The notes: generated from the letters alone by a model not told the origin. A DNA stretch of 64,000 nucleotides from Pseudomonas capeferrum (GCF_000731675.1 NZ_JMIT01000003.1:726058-790057); one strand, 5' to 3'; shown: positions 16,412 through 25,780, numbered from the stretch's first letter. A program made the numbers and translations.

Positions 16412-17139
16412 CGAAGACGCGGCACAATCTGGCGCGTTACAGCGGCAGCCTGGCACTTGTGCTGGGTGTCCATGCCGTCGCTGTGCTGCTCACGCTCAAC
16501 TGGTCGGTGCCTCAGGCCATCGAGCTGCCGCCGGCAGCGATGATGGTCGAGCTGGCACCGTTGCCGGAGCCTGCGCCACCACCTCCTCCCAAAGCCGCCC
16601 CACAGCCGCCGGCACCGGTCGAAGAACTGCCGTTGCCCAAGCTGGTGGAAGCGCCTAAACCCAAGATCGCCATCGCCAAGCCGCCCAAGCCGAAGGCCAA
16701 GCCACAGCCGCCCAAGCCTGAGAAAAAGCCTGAGCCGCCGAAGGAAGCACCTCCGACCGAGGAGGTGGTGGATGCACCGCCAAGCAATACGCCGCCCCAG
16801 AAGTCCGCAGCACCGGCACCGAGCATCGCGTCCAACAGCAACGCCCTGCCTACCTGGCAGAGTGACCTGCTGCGCCACCTGGCCAAGTACAAGCGCTATC
16901 CGGAAGACGCGCGTCGTCGCGGCCTGCAGGGCATCAACCGCCTGCGTTTCGTGGTCGATGCCGAAGGCAAGGTAGTGTCGTACGCCATGGCGGGTGGTTC
17001 GGGGAGTGCAGCACTGGACCGCGCAACGCTGGAGATGATCCGTCGCGCCGGCACGGTACCCAAGCCGCCACCGGAGTTGCTGAACAACGGCACGATCGAA
17101 GTCGTGGCGCCGTTCGTCTACTCGCTGGACCGCCGCTGA
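16408..17139 (+). CDS. tonB: Energy transducer TonB
   Basis: Spans the periplasm and pulls open TonB-dependent outer-membrane receptors such as siderophore receptors. It is 243 aa with an uncleaved N-terminal helix (SLALVLGVHAVAVLLTLNW, residues ~12-30). A long Pro/Lys/Glu-rich linker follows (APPPPPKAAPQPPAPVEE; KPKAKPQPPKPEKKPEPP), then the C-terminal TonB domain with YKRYPEDARRRGLQG and the ending EVVAPFVYSL. The layout exbB-exbD-tonB indicates a dedicated complete system. Confidence 0.96.
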   Translation: MTKTRHNLARYSGSLALVLGVHAVAVLLTLNWSVPQAIELPPAAMMVELAPLPEPAPPPPPKAAPQPPAPVEELPLPKLVEAPKPKIAIAKPPKPKAKPQPPKPEKKPEPPKEAPPTEEVVDAPPSNTPPQKSAAPAPSIASNSNALPTWQSDLLRHLAKYKRYPEDARRRGLQGINRLRFVVDAEGKVVSYAMAGGSGSAALDRATLEMIRRAGTVPKPPPELLNNGTIEVVAPFVYSLDRR

Positions 17140-17233
17140 GACTTTTGTTTCTGTCACAAATCGGCAAGTCTGATAACGTGCGTCTATCGATTGCAGCCGC
17201 TATGCTGGGCTCGCAACTTCATGGACGCACGTT

Positions 17234-18160
17234 ATGACCCTCACAGAATTACGCTACATCGTCACACTCGCCCAGGAACAGCATTTCGGCCACGCGGCCG
17301 AACGTTGCCACGTGAGCCAGCCGACCCTGTCGGTCGGTGTGAAGAAGCTCGAGGACGAGCTTGGCGTGCTGATCTTCGAGCGCAGCAAGAGCGCGGTTCG
17401 CCTGACCCCGGTCGGTGAAAGCATCGTTGCCCAGGCGCAGAAGGTACTGGAACAGGCCCAGGGCATCCGTGAGCTGGCCCAGGCCGGCAAGAACCAGCTG
17501 ACCGCCCCGCTCAAGGTCGGTGCCATCTATACCGTCGGCCCTTATCTCTTCCCGCACCTGATCCCGCAATTGCACCGCGTGGCACCACAGATGCCGCTGT
17601 ACATCGAAGAGAACTTCACCCACGTACTGCGCGAAAAGCTGCGCAACGGCGAACTGGACGCGGTGATCATCGCCCTGCCGTTCAACGAAGCCGACGTGCT
17701 GACCCTGCCGCTGTACGATGAGCCATTCTGCGCCTTGATGCCCGCCGATCACCCGTGGACGGCGAAAAAAACCATCGATACCGCCATGCTCAACGACAAG
17801 AGCCTGCTGCTGCTGGGCGAAGGCCACTGTTTCCGCGACCAGGTCCTGGAAGCCTGCCCGACCCTGAACAAGGGCGGTGAAGGCGCCCGGCACACCACGG
17901 TGGAGTCGAGCTCGCTGGAAACCATTCGCCACATGGTTGCCTCGGGCCTTGGCGTCTCGATCCTGCCGCTGTCGGCTGTGCACAGCCACCACTACGCGCC
18001 GGGCGTCATCGAAGTGCGCCCACTGACTGCACCGGCACCGTTCCGTACCGTAGCCATTGCCTGGCGTGCCAGCTTCCCGCGGCCCAAGGCAATCGAGATC
18101 CTCGCCGACTCGATCCGCCTCTGCTCGGTCGCCAAACCCTCTGCGGAACAGCCGGCCTGA
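17234..18160 (+). CDS. oxyR: Hydrogen peroxide sensing regulator OxyR
   Basis: LysR-type regulator of the peroxide response (katB, ahpCF, trx genes in other pseudomonads). It is 308 aa. The helix-turn-helix covers residues 15-60 (HFGHAAERCHVSQPTLSVGV), and the redox cysteines fall at 199 and 208 in GEGHCFRDQVLEACP, the same numbers as in E. coli OxyR, so disulfide sensing is expected. recG starts 3 bp after the stop, the usual Pseudomonas oxyR-recG operon. Confidence 0.97.
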   Translation: MTLTELRYIVTLAQEQHFGHAAERCHVSQPTLSVGVKKLEDELGVLIFERSKSAVRLTPVGESIVAQAQKVLEQAQGIRELAQAGKNQLTAPLKVGAIYTVGPYLFPHLIPQLHRVAPQMPLYIEENFTHVLREKLRNGELDAVIIALPFNEADVLTLPLYDEPFCALMPADHPWTAKKTIDTAMLNDKSLLLLGEGHCFRDQVLEACPTLNKGGEGARHTTVESSSLETIRHMVASGLGVSILPLSAVHSHHYAPGVIEVRPLTAPAPFRTVAIAWRASFPRPKAIEILADSIRLCSVAKPSAEQPA

Positions 18161-18163
18161 GTC

Positions 18164-20242
18164 ATGAGTGAGCTGTCGAAGGTCCCGGTCACGGTGCTCA
18201 AGGGCGTGGGCGATGCCATGGCGGAAAAACTCGCCAAGGTCGGCCTGGAGAACCTGCAGGACCTATTGTTCCACTTGCCGCTGCGCTACCAGGACCGCAC
18301 CCGCGTGGTGCCCATCGGCGCCCTGCGCCCAGGCCAGGACGCGGTCATCGAAGGGGTGGTCAGTGGCGCTGACGTGACCATGGGCAAGCGCCGCAGCCTG
18401 GTGGTGCGCCTGGGTGATGGCAGCGGAGTGCTGAGCCTGCGCTTCTATCACTTCAGCAACGCGCAGAAAGAAGGCCTGAAACGCGGCACGCACCTGCGCT
18501 GCTATGGCGAAGCACGCCCTGGCGCCTCTGGCCTGGAGATTTATCACCCGGAGTACCGGGCGCTGAACGGCGACGAGCCTCCACCCCCGGTAGAACAGAC
18601 CCTGACGCCGATCTACCCGACCACCGAAGGCCTTACCCAGCAACGTCTGCGCCTGCTCTGCCAACAGAGCCTGGGCATGCTTGGCCCGCGCAGCCTGCCA
18701 GACTGGCTGCCCGATGAGCTGGCCCGGGACTACCAGCTGGCACCGCTGGACGACGCCATCCGTTATCTGCACAACCCGCCGGCCGATGCCGACCTCGACG
18801 AGCTTGCCGAAGGCCAGCATTGGGCTCAGCACCGCCTGGCCTTCGAGGAACTGCTGACCCATCAGCTGTCGCAGCAACGGCTGCGCGAGAGCCTGCGCAG
18901 CCTGCGTGCCCCCGTGCTACCCAAGGCCAGCCGGTTGCCGGCGCAGTACCTGGCCAACCTGGGTTTCAAGCCGACCGGTGCCCAGCAGCGTGTGGCCAAC
19001 GAAATTGCCTACGACCTTGCCCAGGCCGAGCCGATGATGCGCCTGGTACAGGGCGATGTCGGTGCCGGCAAGACGGTGGTCGCTGCACTGGCGGCGCTGC
19101 AAGCGCTGGAGGCCGGTTACCAGGTGGCGTTGATGGCGCCCACCGAGATCCTCGCCGAACAGCACTACATCACCTTCAAGCGCTGGCTCGAACCGCTGGG
19201 CATCGAGGTGGCATGGCTGGCTGGCAAGCTCAAAGGCAAGGCCCGCGCCAGTTCACTGGAGCAGATCGCCAACGGCGCACCGATGGTGGTGGGCACCCAT
19301 GCGCTGTTTCAGGAAGAGGTCAAATTCAAGCACCTGGCCCTGGCGATCATCGATGAACAGCACCGATTCGGCGTGCAGCAACGCCTGGCCCTGCGCAAGA
19401 AAGGCGTGGCCGGCGAGCTTTGCCCGCACCAGCTGATCATGACCGCCACGCCGATCCCGCGGACCTTGGCGATGAGCGCCTACGCCGACCTCGATACCTC
19501 GGTCCTCGACGAGTTGCCACCCGGGCGTACCCCCGTTAACACCGTGCTGGTGGCCGACAGCCGCCGCTTCGAGGTGGTCGAGCGGGTACGCGCCGCCTGT
19601 GCCGAAGGGCGCCAGGCCTACTGGGTGTGCACCTTGATCGAAGAATCCGAAGAACTCACCTGCCAGGCGGCCGAGAGCACCTATGAGGAGCTTGGCAGCG
19701 CCCTGGGCGAGCTGCGGGTCGGCCTTATCCACGGGCGCATGAAGCCTGCGGAAAAGGCCGAGATCATGGCGCAGTTCAAGGCCGCAGAGCTGCAGCTGCT
19801 GATCGCGACCACGGTCATCGAGGTGGGCGTGGACGTGCCCAATGCCAGCCTGATGATCATCGAGAACCCCGAGCGCCTGGGCCTGGCCCAGCTCCACCAG
19901 CTACGCGGCCGGGTAGGCCGGGGCAGCGCTGCAAGCCATTGCGTGTTGCTGTATCACCCGCCGCTGTCGCAGATCGGCCGCGAACGCCTGGGGATCATGC
20001 GCGAAACCAACGATGGCTTCATCATCGCCGAAAAAGACCTGGAACTGCGCGGCCCTGGCGAGATGCTGGGGACCCGCCAGACCGGTCTGCTACAGTTCAA
20101 GGTCGCTGACCTGATGCGCGATGCAGACCTGCTGCCGGCCGTGCGTGATGCCGCCCAAGCCCTGATCGCGCGCTGGCCGGACCACGTCAGCCCGCTGCTT
20201 GACCGCTGGCTGCGCCATGGCCAGCAATATGGCCAAGTGTGA
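18164..20242 (+). CDS. recG: ATP-dependent DNA helicase RecG
   Basis: Remodels stalled replication forks and branched DNA. The 692-aa product has an N-terminal wedge/OB domain (residues ~1-240, LKGVGDAMAEKLAKVGLENL at the start), Walker A GDVGAGKTVVA, a Walker B box IIDEQHRFGVQQR, the TATPIPRTLAM motif and a C-terminal helicase motif region with QLRGRVGRG. Full length and intact. Co-transcribed with oxyR. Confidence 0.97.
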   Translation: MSELSKVPVTVLKGVGDAMAEKLAKVGLENLQDLLFHLPLRYQDRTRVVPIGALRPGQDAVIEGVVSGADVTMGKRRSLVVRLGDGSGVLSLRFYHFSNAQKEGLKRGTHLRCYGEARPGASGLEIYHPEYRALNGDEPPPPVEQTLTPIYPTTEGLTQQRLRLLCQQSLGMLGPRSLPDWLPDELARDYQLAPLDDAIRYLHNPPADADLDELAEGQHWAQHRLAFEELLTHQLSQQRLRESLRSLRAPVLPKASRLPAQYLANLGFKPTGAQQRVANEIAYDLAQAEPMMRLVQGDVGAGKTVVAALAALQALEAGYQVALMAPTEILAEQHYITFKRWLEPLGIEVAWLAGKLKGKARASSLEQIANGAPMVVGTHALFQEEVKFKHLALAIIDEQHRFGVQQRLALRKKGVAGELCPHQLIMTATPIPRTLAMSAYADLDTSVLDELPPGRTPVNTVLVADSRRFEVVERVRAACAEGRQAYWVCTLIEESEELTCQAAESTYEELGSALGELRVGLIHGRMKPAEKAEIMAQFKAAELQLLIATTVIEVGVDVPNASLMIIENPERLGLAQLHQLRGRVGRGSAASHCVLLYHPPLSQIGRERLGIMRETNDGFIIAEKDLELRGPGEMLGTRQTGLLQFKVADLMRDADLLPAVRDAAQALIARWPDHVSPLLDRWLRHGQQYGQV

Positions 20243-20320
20243 CGCCAGTCCCAGAATGGATCCAGATTTGCGGCGGGACTGGTTATACTTCGCGTTTAAA
20301 AGAACGAGTGGATACGGACC

Positions 20321-21724
20321 ATGACTGAAGTTGCCCTGGACACCGCAACCCCACACGCCCCCTCTGTCATCAGGCTGCTGCTCGATAAGGTGGGCGTCAC
20401 CTACCGCGAAGTGGTCGAGCATGCGCAATTGCCCGCCGCCTCGCGGGTGCAGGCGGTCTTGCTCGACGACGAAATCGGCGCCCTGATGGTGTTGTTCCCA
20501 CAGAGCCAGCTGCTTGACCTCAATCGGCTGGGCGAGCTGACCGGTCGCAAGCTGACGGCGGTATCGGTGCCACGGCTCAAGCAGATGCTCGACAAGCACC
20601 ACCTCAAGCGCCTGCCGGGCATTCCGGCGCTGACCAGCTCGCCGTGCCAATACGAAAAAAGCCTGCTCGACTGCGAGACCGTGCTGATTCAGTCCGGTGA
20701 AGCCGGCCTGCTGCTGGAGATCGACCGCGCGAACTTCAAGCGCATGCTCACCAAGGCCAGCGCCAGCAGCTTTGGCCAGGAGGTCAAGGCCATCAGCCCT
20801 AACCTCGACCGGCCGCATGACGACCCTCACGAGATCAGCCAGGCCGTCCAGGCCTTCACAGCACGCCGTATCCAGAAGCGCCTTGAAGAAACCATCGAAA
20901 TCCCGCCCTTGGCCGACACCGCGCAGAAGATCATCAAGCTGCGCGTAGACCCCAACGCCAGCATCGATGACATTACCGGCGTGGTCGAGACCGACCCGGC
21001 ACTGGCTGCCCAGGTAGTGAGTTGGGCGGCATCGCCCTACTACGCCTCACCCGGCAAGATCCGCTCGGTGGAAGACGCCATCGTGCGCGTGCTGGGCTTC
21101 GATCTGGTGATCAACCTGGCCCTTGGGCTAGCCCTGGGCAAGACCCTGAGCCTGCCCAAAGACCACCCGCAGCAAGCCACACCGTACTGGCAACAGTCGA
21201 TCTACACCGCAGCCATCATCGAGGGCCTGACCCGCGCCATGCCGCGGGCAGAACGCCCCGAAGCTGGCCTGACCTACCTGGCCGGGCTGCTGCACAACTT
21301 TGGCTACCTGCTGCTGGCGCATGTGTTCCCGCCCCACTTCTCGCTGATCTGCCGCCATTTGGAGGTCAACCCGCACCTGTGCCACACCTACGTGGAACAA
21401 CACCTGCTGGGTATCAACCGTGAACAGATCGGCGCCTGGCTGATGAAGCTGTGGGACATGCCCGAAGAGCTCTCGACTGCGCTGCGCTTCCAGCACGACC
21501 CGTCCTATGACGGCGACTACGCGGCATTCCCCAACCTGGTATGCCTGGCGACGCGCCTGCTGCGTTCGCGCGGCATTGGCTCGGGGCCACAGGAGGAAGT
21601 ACCCGATGAGCTGCTGGAGCGGCTGGGGGTAACGCGGGAAAAGGCCGAGGATGTGGTGAACAAGGTGCTGGAGGCAGAGACTTTGCTGCGCGAACTGGCT
21701 TCGCAGTTCCACGCCCCGCATTGA
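20321..21724 (+). CDS. YbaK-like domain fused to HDOD signalling domain
   Basis: 467-aa cytoplasmic protein. Residues ~15-150 resemble the YbaK/aminoacyl-tRNA deacylase fold (VIRLLLDKVGVTYREVVEH; VQAVLLDDEIGALMVLFP; LNRLGELTGRKLTAVS). Residues ~191-400 are an HDOD domain (IEIPPLADTAQKIIKLRVDP; DDITGVVETDPALAAQVVSW; AGLLHNFGYLLLAHVFPP). HDOD proteins are regulatory relatives of HD hydrolases, often in cell-cycle or motility signalling. Whether the YbaK part edits tRNA is unknown. The 78-bp gap after recG can hold a promoter. Confidence 0.85.
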   Translation: MTEVALDTATPHAPSVIRLLLDKVGVTYREVVEHAQLPAASRVQAVLLDDEIGALMVLFPQSQLLDLNRLGELTGRKLTAVSVPRLKQMLDKHHLKRLPGIPALTSSPCQYEKSLLDCETVLIQSGEAGLLLEIDRANFKRMLTKASASSFGQEVKAISPNLDRPHDDPHEISQAVQAFTARRIQKRLEETIEIPPLADTAQKIIKLRVDPNASIDDITGVVETDPALAAQVVSWAASPYYASPGKIRSVEDAIVRVLGFDLVINLALGLALGKTLSLPKDHPQQATPYWQQSIYTAAIIEGLTRAMPRAERPEAGLTYLAGLLHNFGYLLLAHVFPPHFSLICRHLEVNPHLCHTYVEQHLLGINREQIGAWLMKLWDMPEELSTALRFQHDPSYDGDYAAFPNLVCLATRLLRSRGIGSGPQEEVPDELLERLGVTREKAEDVVNKVLEAETLLRELASQFHAPH

Positions 21725-21736
21725 TGCATATTGGCC

Positions 21737-21766
21737 CTGTGTGGGCGGGTTAACCCGCCCACACAG
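21737..21766. terminator. Perfect 30-bp palindrome between convergent genes
   Basis: Exact palindrome with 15-bp arms CTGTGTGGGCGGGTT/AACCCGCCCACACAG and no loop bases beyond the centre. It lies between the convergent HDOD and SCP2-like genes and probably ends both transcripts; it has no T-run. Confidence 0.7.
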
Positions 21767-21777
21767 TACATGCGACC

Positions 21778-22152
21778 TCAGCGCTTCTTCTTCGGCTTCA
21801 GGTATTTCATCAAGCCCTGGAACCACATCACCAGCGCCGGATTGCCTTTGATCTGGATGTTCTTGTCCTGAATCCCCTGCATGAAGGCCAGCTGCTTGTT
21901 GCCCGCCTGCAGCGTGGCGAACCCGTAAGCGGCATCCTTGAAGGCAATGGCGAAAGCCGGCTGTGGGTGTACGCCACCTTTGCTGCTGATGCGTTCGTCA
22001 CTGACGATGAAGTGCCGGGCGATTTTGCCGTCCAGAGTCTGCATCTGGAAAACCAGGTCCTTGTCCTTGAGCTGCTGCTTGAACGCCGGGTTGTTACGGC
22101 TGGCCCTGGCCATCAACAGCCCCATGGCCCAGAGAAGAAAGCGGAACTTCAT
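21778..22152 (-). CDS. Small conserved protein, possibly SCP2-like
   Basis: 124-aa protein with a hydrophobic start (MKFRFLLWAMGLLMARASRN) that could be a signal anchor. It then has a soluble domain with FAIAFKDAAYGFATLQAG and a final KGNPALVMWFQGLMKYLKPK, the kind of ending seen in sterol-carrier-protein-2 folds, plus a basic tail. The resemblance is by eye only and no function can be assigned. The start at 22152 was chosen over an upstream extension to 22248 because it follows the hydrophobic N-terminus. Confidence 0.7.
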   Translation of the reverse strand: MKFRFLLWAMGLLMARASRNNPAFKQQLKDKDLVFQMQTLDGKIARHFIVSDERISSKGGVHPQPAFAIAFKDAAYGFATLQAGNKQLAFMQGIQDKNIQIKGNPALVMWFQGLMKYLKPKKKR

Positions 22153-22247
22153 CAACGCGCCTCGAATAAAAAATGACTGAGTCGCGCAGTTTATCCTCTT
22201 CTCGAACGATTTACGCAAGTTCGCAACATATCCCCACACAAAGCACA

Positions 22248-22271
22248 ACGGGCACCCTAGGGCGCCCGTTT
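22248..22271 (-). terminator. Terminator downstream of hupA
   Basis: AACGGGC/GCCCGTT stem closing an inner CCCTAGGG palindrome, about 30 bp after the hupA stop. Confidence 0.7.
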
Positions 22272-22300
22272 GGCTGACACTGGGGGTTGTCAGGTGTGGA

Positions 22301-22600
22301 TCATTTGACTTTCTTGGCCGGCTTGGCAGTCGTGTTGACGCTGTCGCGCAGGTTTTTGCCAGGCTTGAAGGCTACCGTGTTGCTGGCCTTGATCTTTACC
22401 GGCTCGCCGGTCTGTGGGTTCTTGCCGGTACGCGCGCCGCGGTGACGTTTTTCAAAGGTGCCGAAACCGACCAGGGTTACGGTGTCCTTGTCCAGGGCAC
22501 CCGTGATGCTGTCGAGAATCGCATTCAGCACCACGTTGGCCTTTTCCTTGGTCAGATCGGCCTTATCGGCGATGACAGCGGCGAGTTCTGGTTTGCGCAT
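22301..22600 (-). CDS. hupA: DNA-binding protein HU, alpha type
   Basis: Nucleoid protein that bends and compacts DNA. It is 99 aa, including MRKPELAAVIADKADLTKEK, the HU/IHF signature GFGTFEKRHRGARTGKNPQT (residues 46-65) and a short Lys-rich tail (KPAKKVK). It is single-copy here with its own terminator and a 188-bp upstream gap to rubB that must hold its promoter. One of several HU genes expected in P. putida. Confidence 0.95.
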   Translation of the reverse strand: MRKPELAAVIADKADLTKEKANVVLNAILDSITGALDKDTVTLVGFGTFEKRHRGARTGKNPQTGEPVKIKASNTVAFKPGKNLRDSVNTTAKPAKKVK

Positions 22601-22788
22601 GGTAAAGCCTCTTTGACGGGATTTTTTGTTGTTATGCCGTGCTGCCTCTGGGGGCAGCGCTCAAGGCACCGCAGGCTCTAATCTGCGGCAGACGGAAGTG
22701 AGAATGGCACGCCCACCGAGGCCGCGCCAGTATCTGGGCGGCCATTGTGTGGGCAACAACAGGGTAAATCCGACAGAACGACGTCTAT

Positions 22789-23937
22789 TTAGGCCATTAC
22801 AGGCGGTAACTGGCGATTCAGGGCCAGCTTCTCCATGACTGCCGCACCGGTCAGGGCATAGCCCAGCAGCGTGCCGTCGGCATCGTGGCACAGCACCTTG
22901 AGGTCACTGCCCTGCCCTTGCACCTGCCAATTGCCTTCACGCCCTTGCGGTGGCGGCGAGACAACCAGCGGGCACGCCGGGGTCTTCACGGTGATCGGCA
23001 TCGGGCCGTAGCTGACGGCCGTGGGGTTGCCCGCCAGGGTCTGCGCCAAGGCCCGGGCACAGCTCATCAGCGGCATGACATAAAGCAGGTTGATGCCATC
23101 GACCTCGGCACAGTCACCCAGGGCGTAGATGTTGTCGTGGGAGGTTTGCAACTGGCGGTCCACAGCCACGCCGCGGTTGATCTTGAGGCCGGCGGCAGCG
23201 GCCAGATCGGTACGTGGGCGCAGGCCGATAGCCGACACCACCAAGTCACAGGCGATCACGCTGCCGTCCGACAAATGCGCTTCAAGGCCTTCAGCCACAC
23301 GCTGCAGACGCGTCAGCACCGGGCCCAGGTGAAAGCGCACGCCAAGCCCTTCGAGCCCGGCCTGCACGGCGGCGGCGGCGGCTGGGTGCAACAGGGTCGG
23401 CATGACCTGTTCGCACGGGGCCACCACATCGACCTTGAGCCCGCCCAGGCTCATGTCATTGGCAAACTCACAGCCGATCAGCCCGGCCCCCAGCACCAGC
23501 ACGCGCTGTTTGCCGGCAGCGGCGGCGCGAAAGCGTGCGTAATCCTCCAGGTCATTGATCGGGAAAACCTGCCCGCCAGCATCGCCCTCGATCGGCACCT
23601 GCACGGTCTGGGCCCCCCAGGCCAGTACCAGGTCGCGATAGGCCACAGCCTCTTCGCCGATCCACAGGCGCTTGTGCCCGGGGTCGATACCGCTGATGCG
23701 CGTGTGGGTGCGGATTTCGGCCTTGAGCTGCTCGGCCATCGCGCCCGGCTCGGCCATGCACAGCCCATCGGCATCCTTGAGCTTGGCGAAGCCCGTGGAG
23801 AGCATGGGTTTGGAGTAGGAACGACCATCGTCGGCGGTAATCAACAGCAGCGGCGTCTCGCCATCGAGCTTGCGAAATTCACGGGCCAGGTTGTAACCGG
23901 CCAGGCCAGTACCGATGATGACTACAGGGGACGTCAT
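22789..23937 (-). CDS. rubB: Rubredoxin-NAD(+) reductase
   Basis: FAD-dependent reductase that passes electrons from NADH to rubredoxin, 382 aa. The FAD motif VVIIGTGLAGYNLAREF is at residues 5-21, the NAD motif VLVLGAGLIGCEFANDMSLG near 147, and the FAD-binding NIYALGDCAEVDG near 273. It follows rubA by 33 bp, giving the rubAB pair that in pseudomonads serves alkane oxidation or oxidative-stress electron transfer; no alkane hydroxylase is in view. Confidence 0.94.
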   Translation of the reverse strand: MTSPVVIIGTGLAGYNLAREFRKLDGETPLLLITADDGRSYSKPMLSTGFAKLKDADGLCMAEPGAMAEQLKAEIRTHTRISGIDPGHKRLWIGEEAVAYRDLVLAWGAQTVQVPIEGDAGGQVFPINDLEDYARFRAAAAGKQRVLVLGAGLIGCEFANDMSLGGLKVDVVAPCEQVMPTLLHPAAAAAVQAGLEGLGVRFHLGPVLTRLQRVAEGLEAHLSDGSVIACDLVVSAIGLRPRTDLAAAAGLKINRGVAVDRQLQTSHDNIYALGDCAEVDGINLLYVMPLMSCARALAQTLAGNPTAVSYGPMPITVKTPACPLVVSPPPQGREGNWQVQGQGSDLKVLCHDADGTLLGYALTGAAVMEKLALNRQLPPVMA

Positions 23938-23970
23938 GTCGTGCTTTCCTCAGTTGAAACAGGGTTGTGA

Positions 23971-24138
23971 TCAGCCAATCTCGATCATTTCGAAGTCGCT
24001 CTTGCCCACGCCGCAGTCGGGGCACAGCCAGTCCTGCGGCACATCTTCCCAGCGGGTACCGGGCTCAATGCCGTCATCCGGCCAGCCTTCGGCTTCGTTG
24101 TAGATCAGGCCACAGACAATACATTGCCACTTCTTCAT
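23971..24138 (-). CDS. rubA: Rubredoxin
   Basis: 55-aa one-iron electron carrier. The two Fe-binding CxxC loops are visible: MKKWQCIVCGLIYNEAEGWP and DWLCPDCGVGKSDFE. This short form matches AlkG2/RubA1-type single-domain rubredoxins. The ATG at 24138 is fixed by the family N-terminus MKKWQC. Divergent from ubiC. Confidence 0.96.
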   Translation of the reverse strand: MKKWQCIVCGLIYNEAEGWPDDGIEPGTRWEDVPQDWLCPDCGVGKSDFEMIEIG

Positions 24139-24318
24139 GGGTACGCGGTTCCTCGGTTCAGGCGTTGTGTCGCTGCTGATGGGCTTTTCGCGGGCAAGCC
24201 GCACATAGGGCCATCGCGCAATCTTTGGGGGCTTTTTACTGGCCCTGCCAGCAGTATGCAAGCAGTCGGGGCAACATGCTAAGCTCGCCGCCTCTCTGGC
24301 TGTAACAAGCATACCGAC

Positions 24319-24876
24319 GTGTCGTACGAATCCCCGCAAGCAGCCGCTGTCGCGTGGCTGGCGTATTCACAGCTGGCGACCAAGCTCGACCAGCCGACCC
24401 TGGGCTGGCTGTTCGACGAGGGCTCGCTGACTCGCCGCCTCACCCACCTGTCCCGCGAGCATTTCTGCGTGACCCCGCTGCATGAAGGCTGGCAGACCCT
24501 GCGCGATGACGAGTGCCAGGCGCTGGGCATTGCGCCCGGGGCACAAGGCTGGGTGCGCGAAGTCTACCTGCGCGGCCATGGCCAGCCCTGGGTATTCGCC
24601 CGCAGCGTGGCCAGCCGCAGCGCCCTGGAGCGCGGCGGCCTGGACCTCGAGACCCTGGGCAGCCGCTCGCTGGGCGAGTTGCTGTTCTGTGATCAGGCAT
24701 TCATTCGCCACCCAATCCAGGTGTGCAGTTATCCACAGGCCTGGTTGCCGGCCGAAGCCGCGCACGACGGGCTCTGGGGCCGCCGCTCACGTTTCGAACG
24801 GGACGGCCTGGACCTGCTGGTGGCCGAGGTATTCCTGCCAGCCTTGTGGCAAGCGGCCAAGGAGGAAACCCGCTGA
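24319..24876 (+). CDS. ubiC: Chorismate pyruvate-lyase
   Basis: Converts chorismate to 4-hydroxybenzoate plus pyruvate, the first ubiquinone step. The 185-aa product has LHEGWQTL, AQGWVREVYLRGHGQPWVFA (residues ~75-94), LGELLF and a C-terminal EVFLPALW, typical of UbiC. It starts with GTG. The stop TGA overlaps the ubiA ATG (TGATG), so the two are translationally coupled. Confidence 0.94.
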   Translation: MSYESPQAAAVAWLAYSQLATKLDQPTLGWLFDEGSLTRRLTHLSREHFCVTPLHEGWQTLRDDECQALGIAPGAQGWVREVYLRGHGQPWVFARSVASRSALERGGLDLETLGSRSLGELLFCDQAFIRHPIQVCSYPQAWLPAEAAHDGLWGRRSRFERDGLDLLVAEVFLPALWQAAKEETR

Positions 24877-25766
24877 TGTACCTGCAATTGCTCAAGTCGC
24901 TCAACCGCTGGCACCCGCGCGCCTGGGACTTTGTCCAGCTAAGCCGCATGGACCGCCCGATCGGTATCTACCTGCTGCTGTGGCCTACCCTGTCGGCGGT
25001 GTGGATTGCCGGGCAAGGTTCGCCGACCCTGGCCAACGTGCTGATCTTCGGCCTTGGCGTTGTGCTGATGCGCGCCGCAGGTTGCTGCATCAATGACTTT
25101 GCCGACCGCAAGGTCGATGGCCACGTCAAACGCACCGCCGACCGCCCCCTGGCCAGCGGCCGGGTCAAGCCACGCGAGGCGCTGGCGCTGTTCGCGATCC
25201 TGGTCGCGGTAAGTTTTCTGCTGGTGCTGTGCACCAACAGCCGCACGATCTGGCTGTCGTTCGGGGCGGTAGCCCTGGCGTTCTGCTACCCATTCATGAA
25301 GCGCTACACCTATTACCCGCAGGTGGTGCTGGGCGCCGCGTATTCCTGGGGCATCCCCATGGCCTTCACGGCGGCCGGGGGCGAGCTGCCGGCCAGCGCC
25401 TGGCTGCTGTACATCGCCAACCTGCTGTGGACCGTGGGCTATGACACCTATTACGCCATGGTCGATCGCGACGATGACCTGAAGATCGGTGTGAAGTCGA
25501 CGGCTATCCTGTTCGGCGAAGCGGATCGGGTGATCATCCTGACCTTGCAGCTGCTGTCGTTGGGCTGCCTGCTGCTGGCGGGGAGCCGCTTCGAACTGGG
25601 CGGCTGGTTCCACCTGGGGCTGCTGGCGGCTGCCGTGTGCTTTGCCTGGGAGTTCTGGTCGACACGCAAACTGGACCGGGATTCATGCTTCAAGGCGTTT
25701 TTGCACAATCACTGGGCGGGGCTGCTGGTCTTCATTGGCGTTGTCCTGGACTACGCGCTGCGCTGA
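24876..25766 (+). CDS. ubiA: 4-Hydroxybenzoate octaprenyl/polyprenyltransferase
   Basis: Inner-membrane prenyltransferase that attaches the polyprenyl chain to 4-hydroxybenzoate, 296 aa with about nine hydrophobic segments. Both Asp-rich motifs are present: NDFADRKVDGHVKRT (residues ~69-83) and DTYYAMVDRDDDLKIGVKST (~190-209). Coupled to ubiC. The downstream imperfect hairpin at 25781-25812 separates it from the convergent secreted-protein gene. Confidence 0.96.
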   Translation: MYLQLLKSLNRWHPRAWDFVQLSRMDRPIGIYLLLWPTLSAVWIAGQGSPTLANVLIFGLGVVLMRAAGCCINDFADRKVDGHVKRTADRPLASGRVKPREALALFAILVAVSFLLVLCTNSRTIWLSFGAVALAFCYPFMKRYTYYPQVVLGAAYSWGIPMAFTAAGGELPASAWLLYIANLLWTVGYDTYYAMVDRDDDLKIGVKSTAILFGEADRVIILTLQLLSLGCLLLAGSRFELGGWFHLGLLAAAVCFAWEFWSTRKLDRDSCFKAFLHNHWAGLLVFIGVVLDYALR

Positions 25767-25780
25767 CAGTCAATACAGAC

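Noticed and set aside
14975..16456. Open minus-strand frame opposite exbB/exbD
   Set aside because: Low-complexity Gly/His-rich shadow of well-recognised genes.
24180..24206. REP element upstream of rubA
   Set aside because: Only half of a REP-like core (TTTTCGCGGGCAAGCCGC) is present; no paired arm, so not called as a feature.
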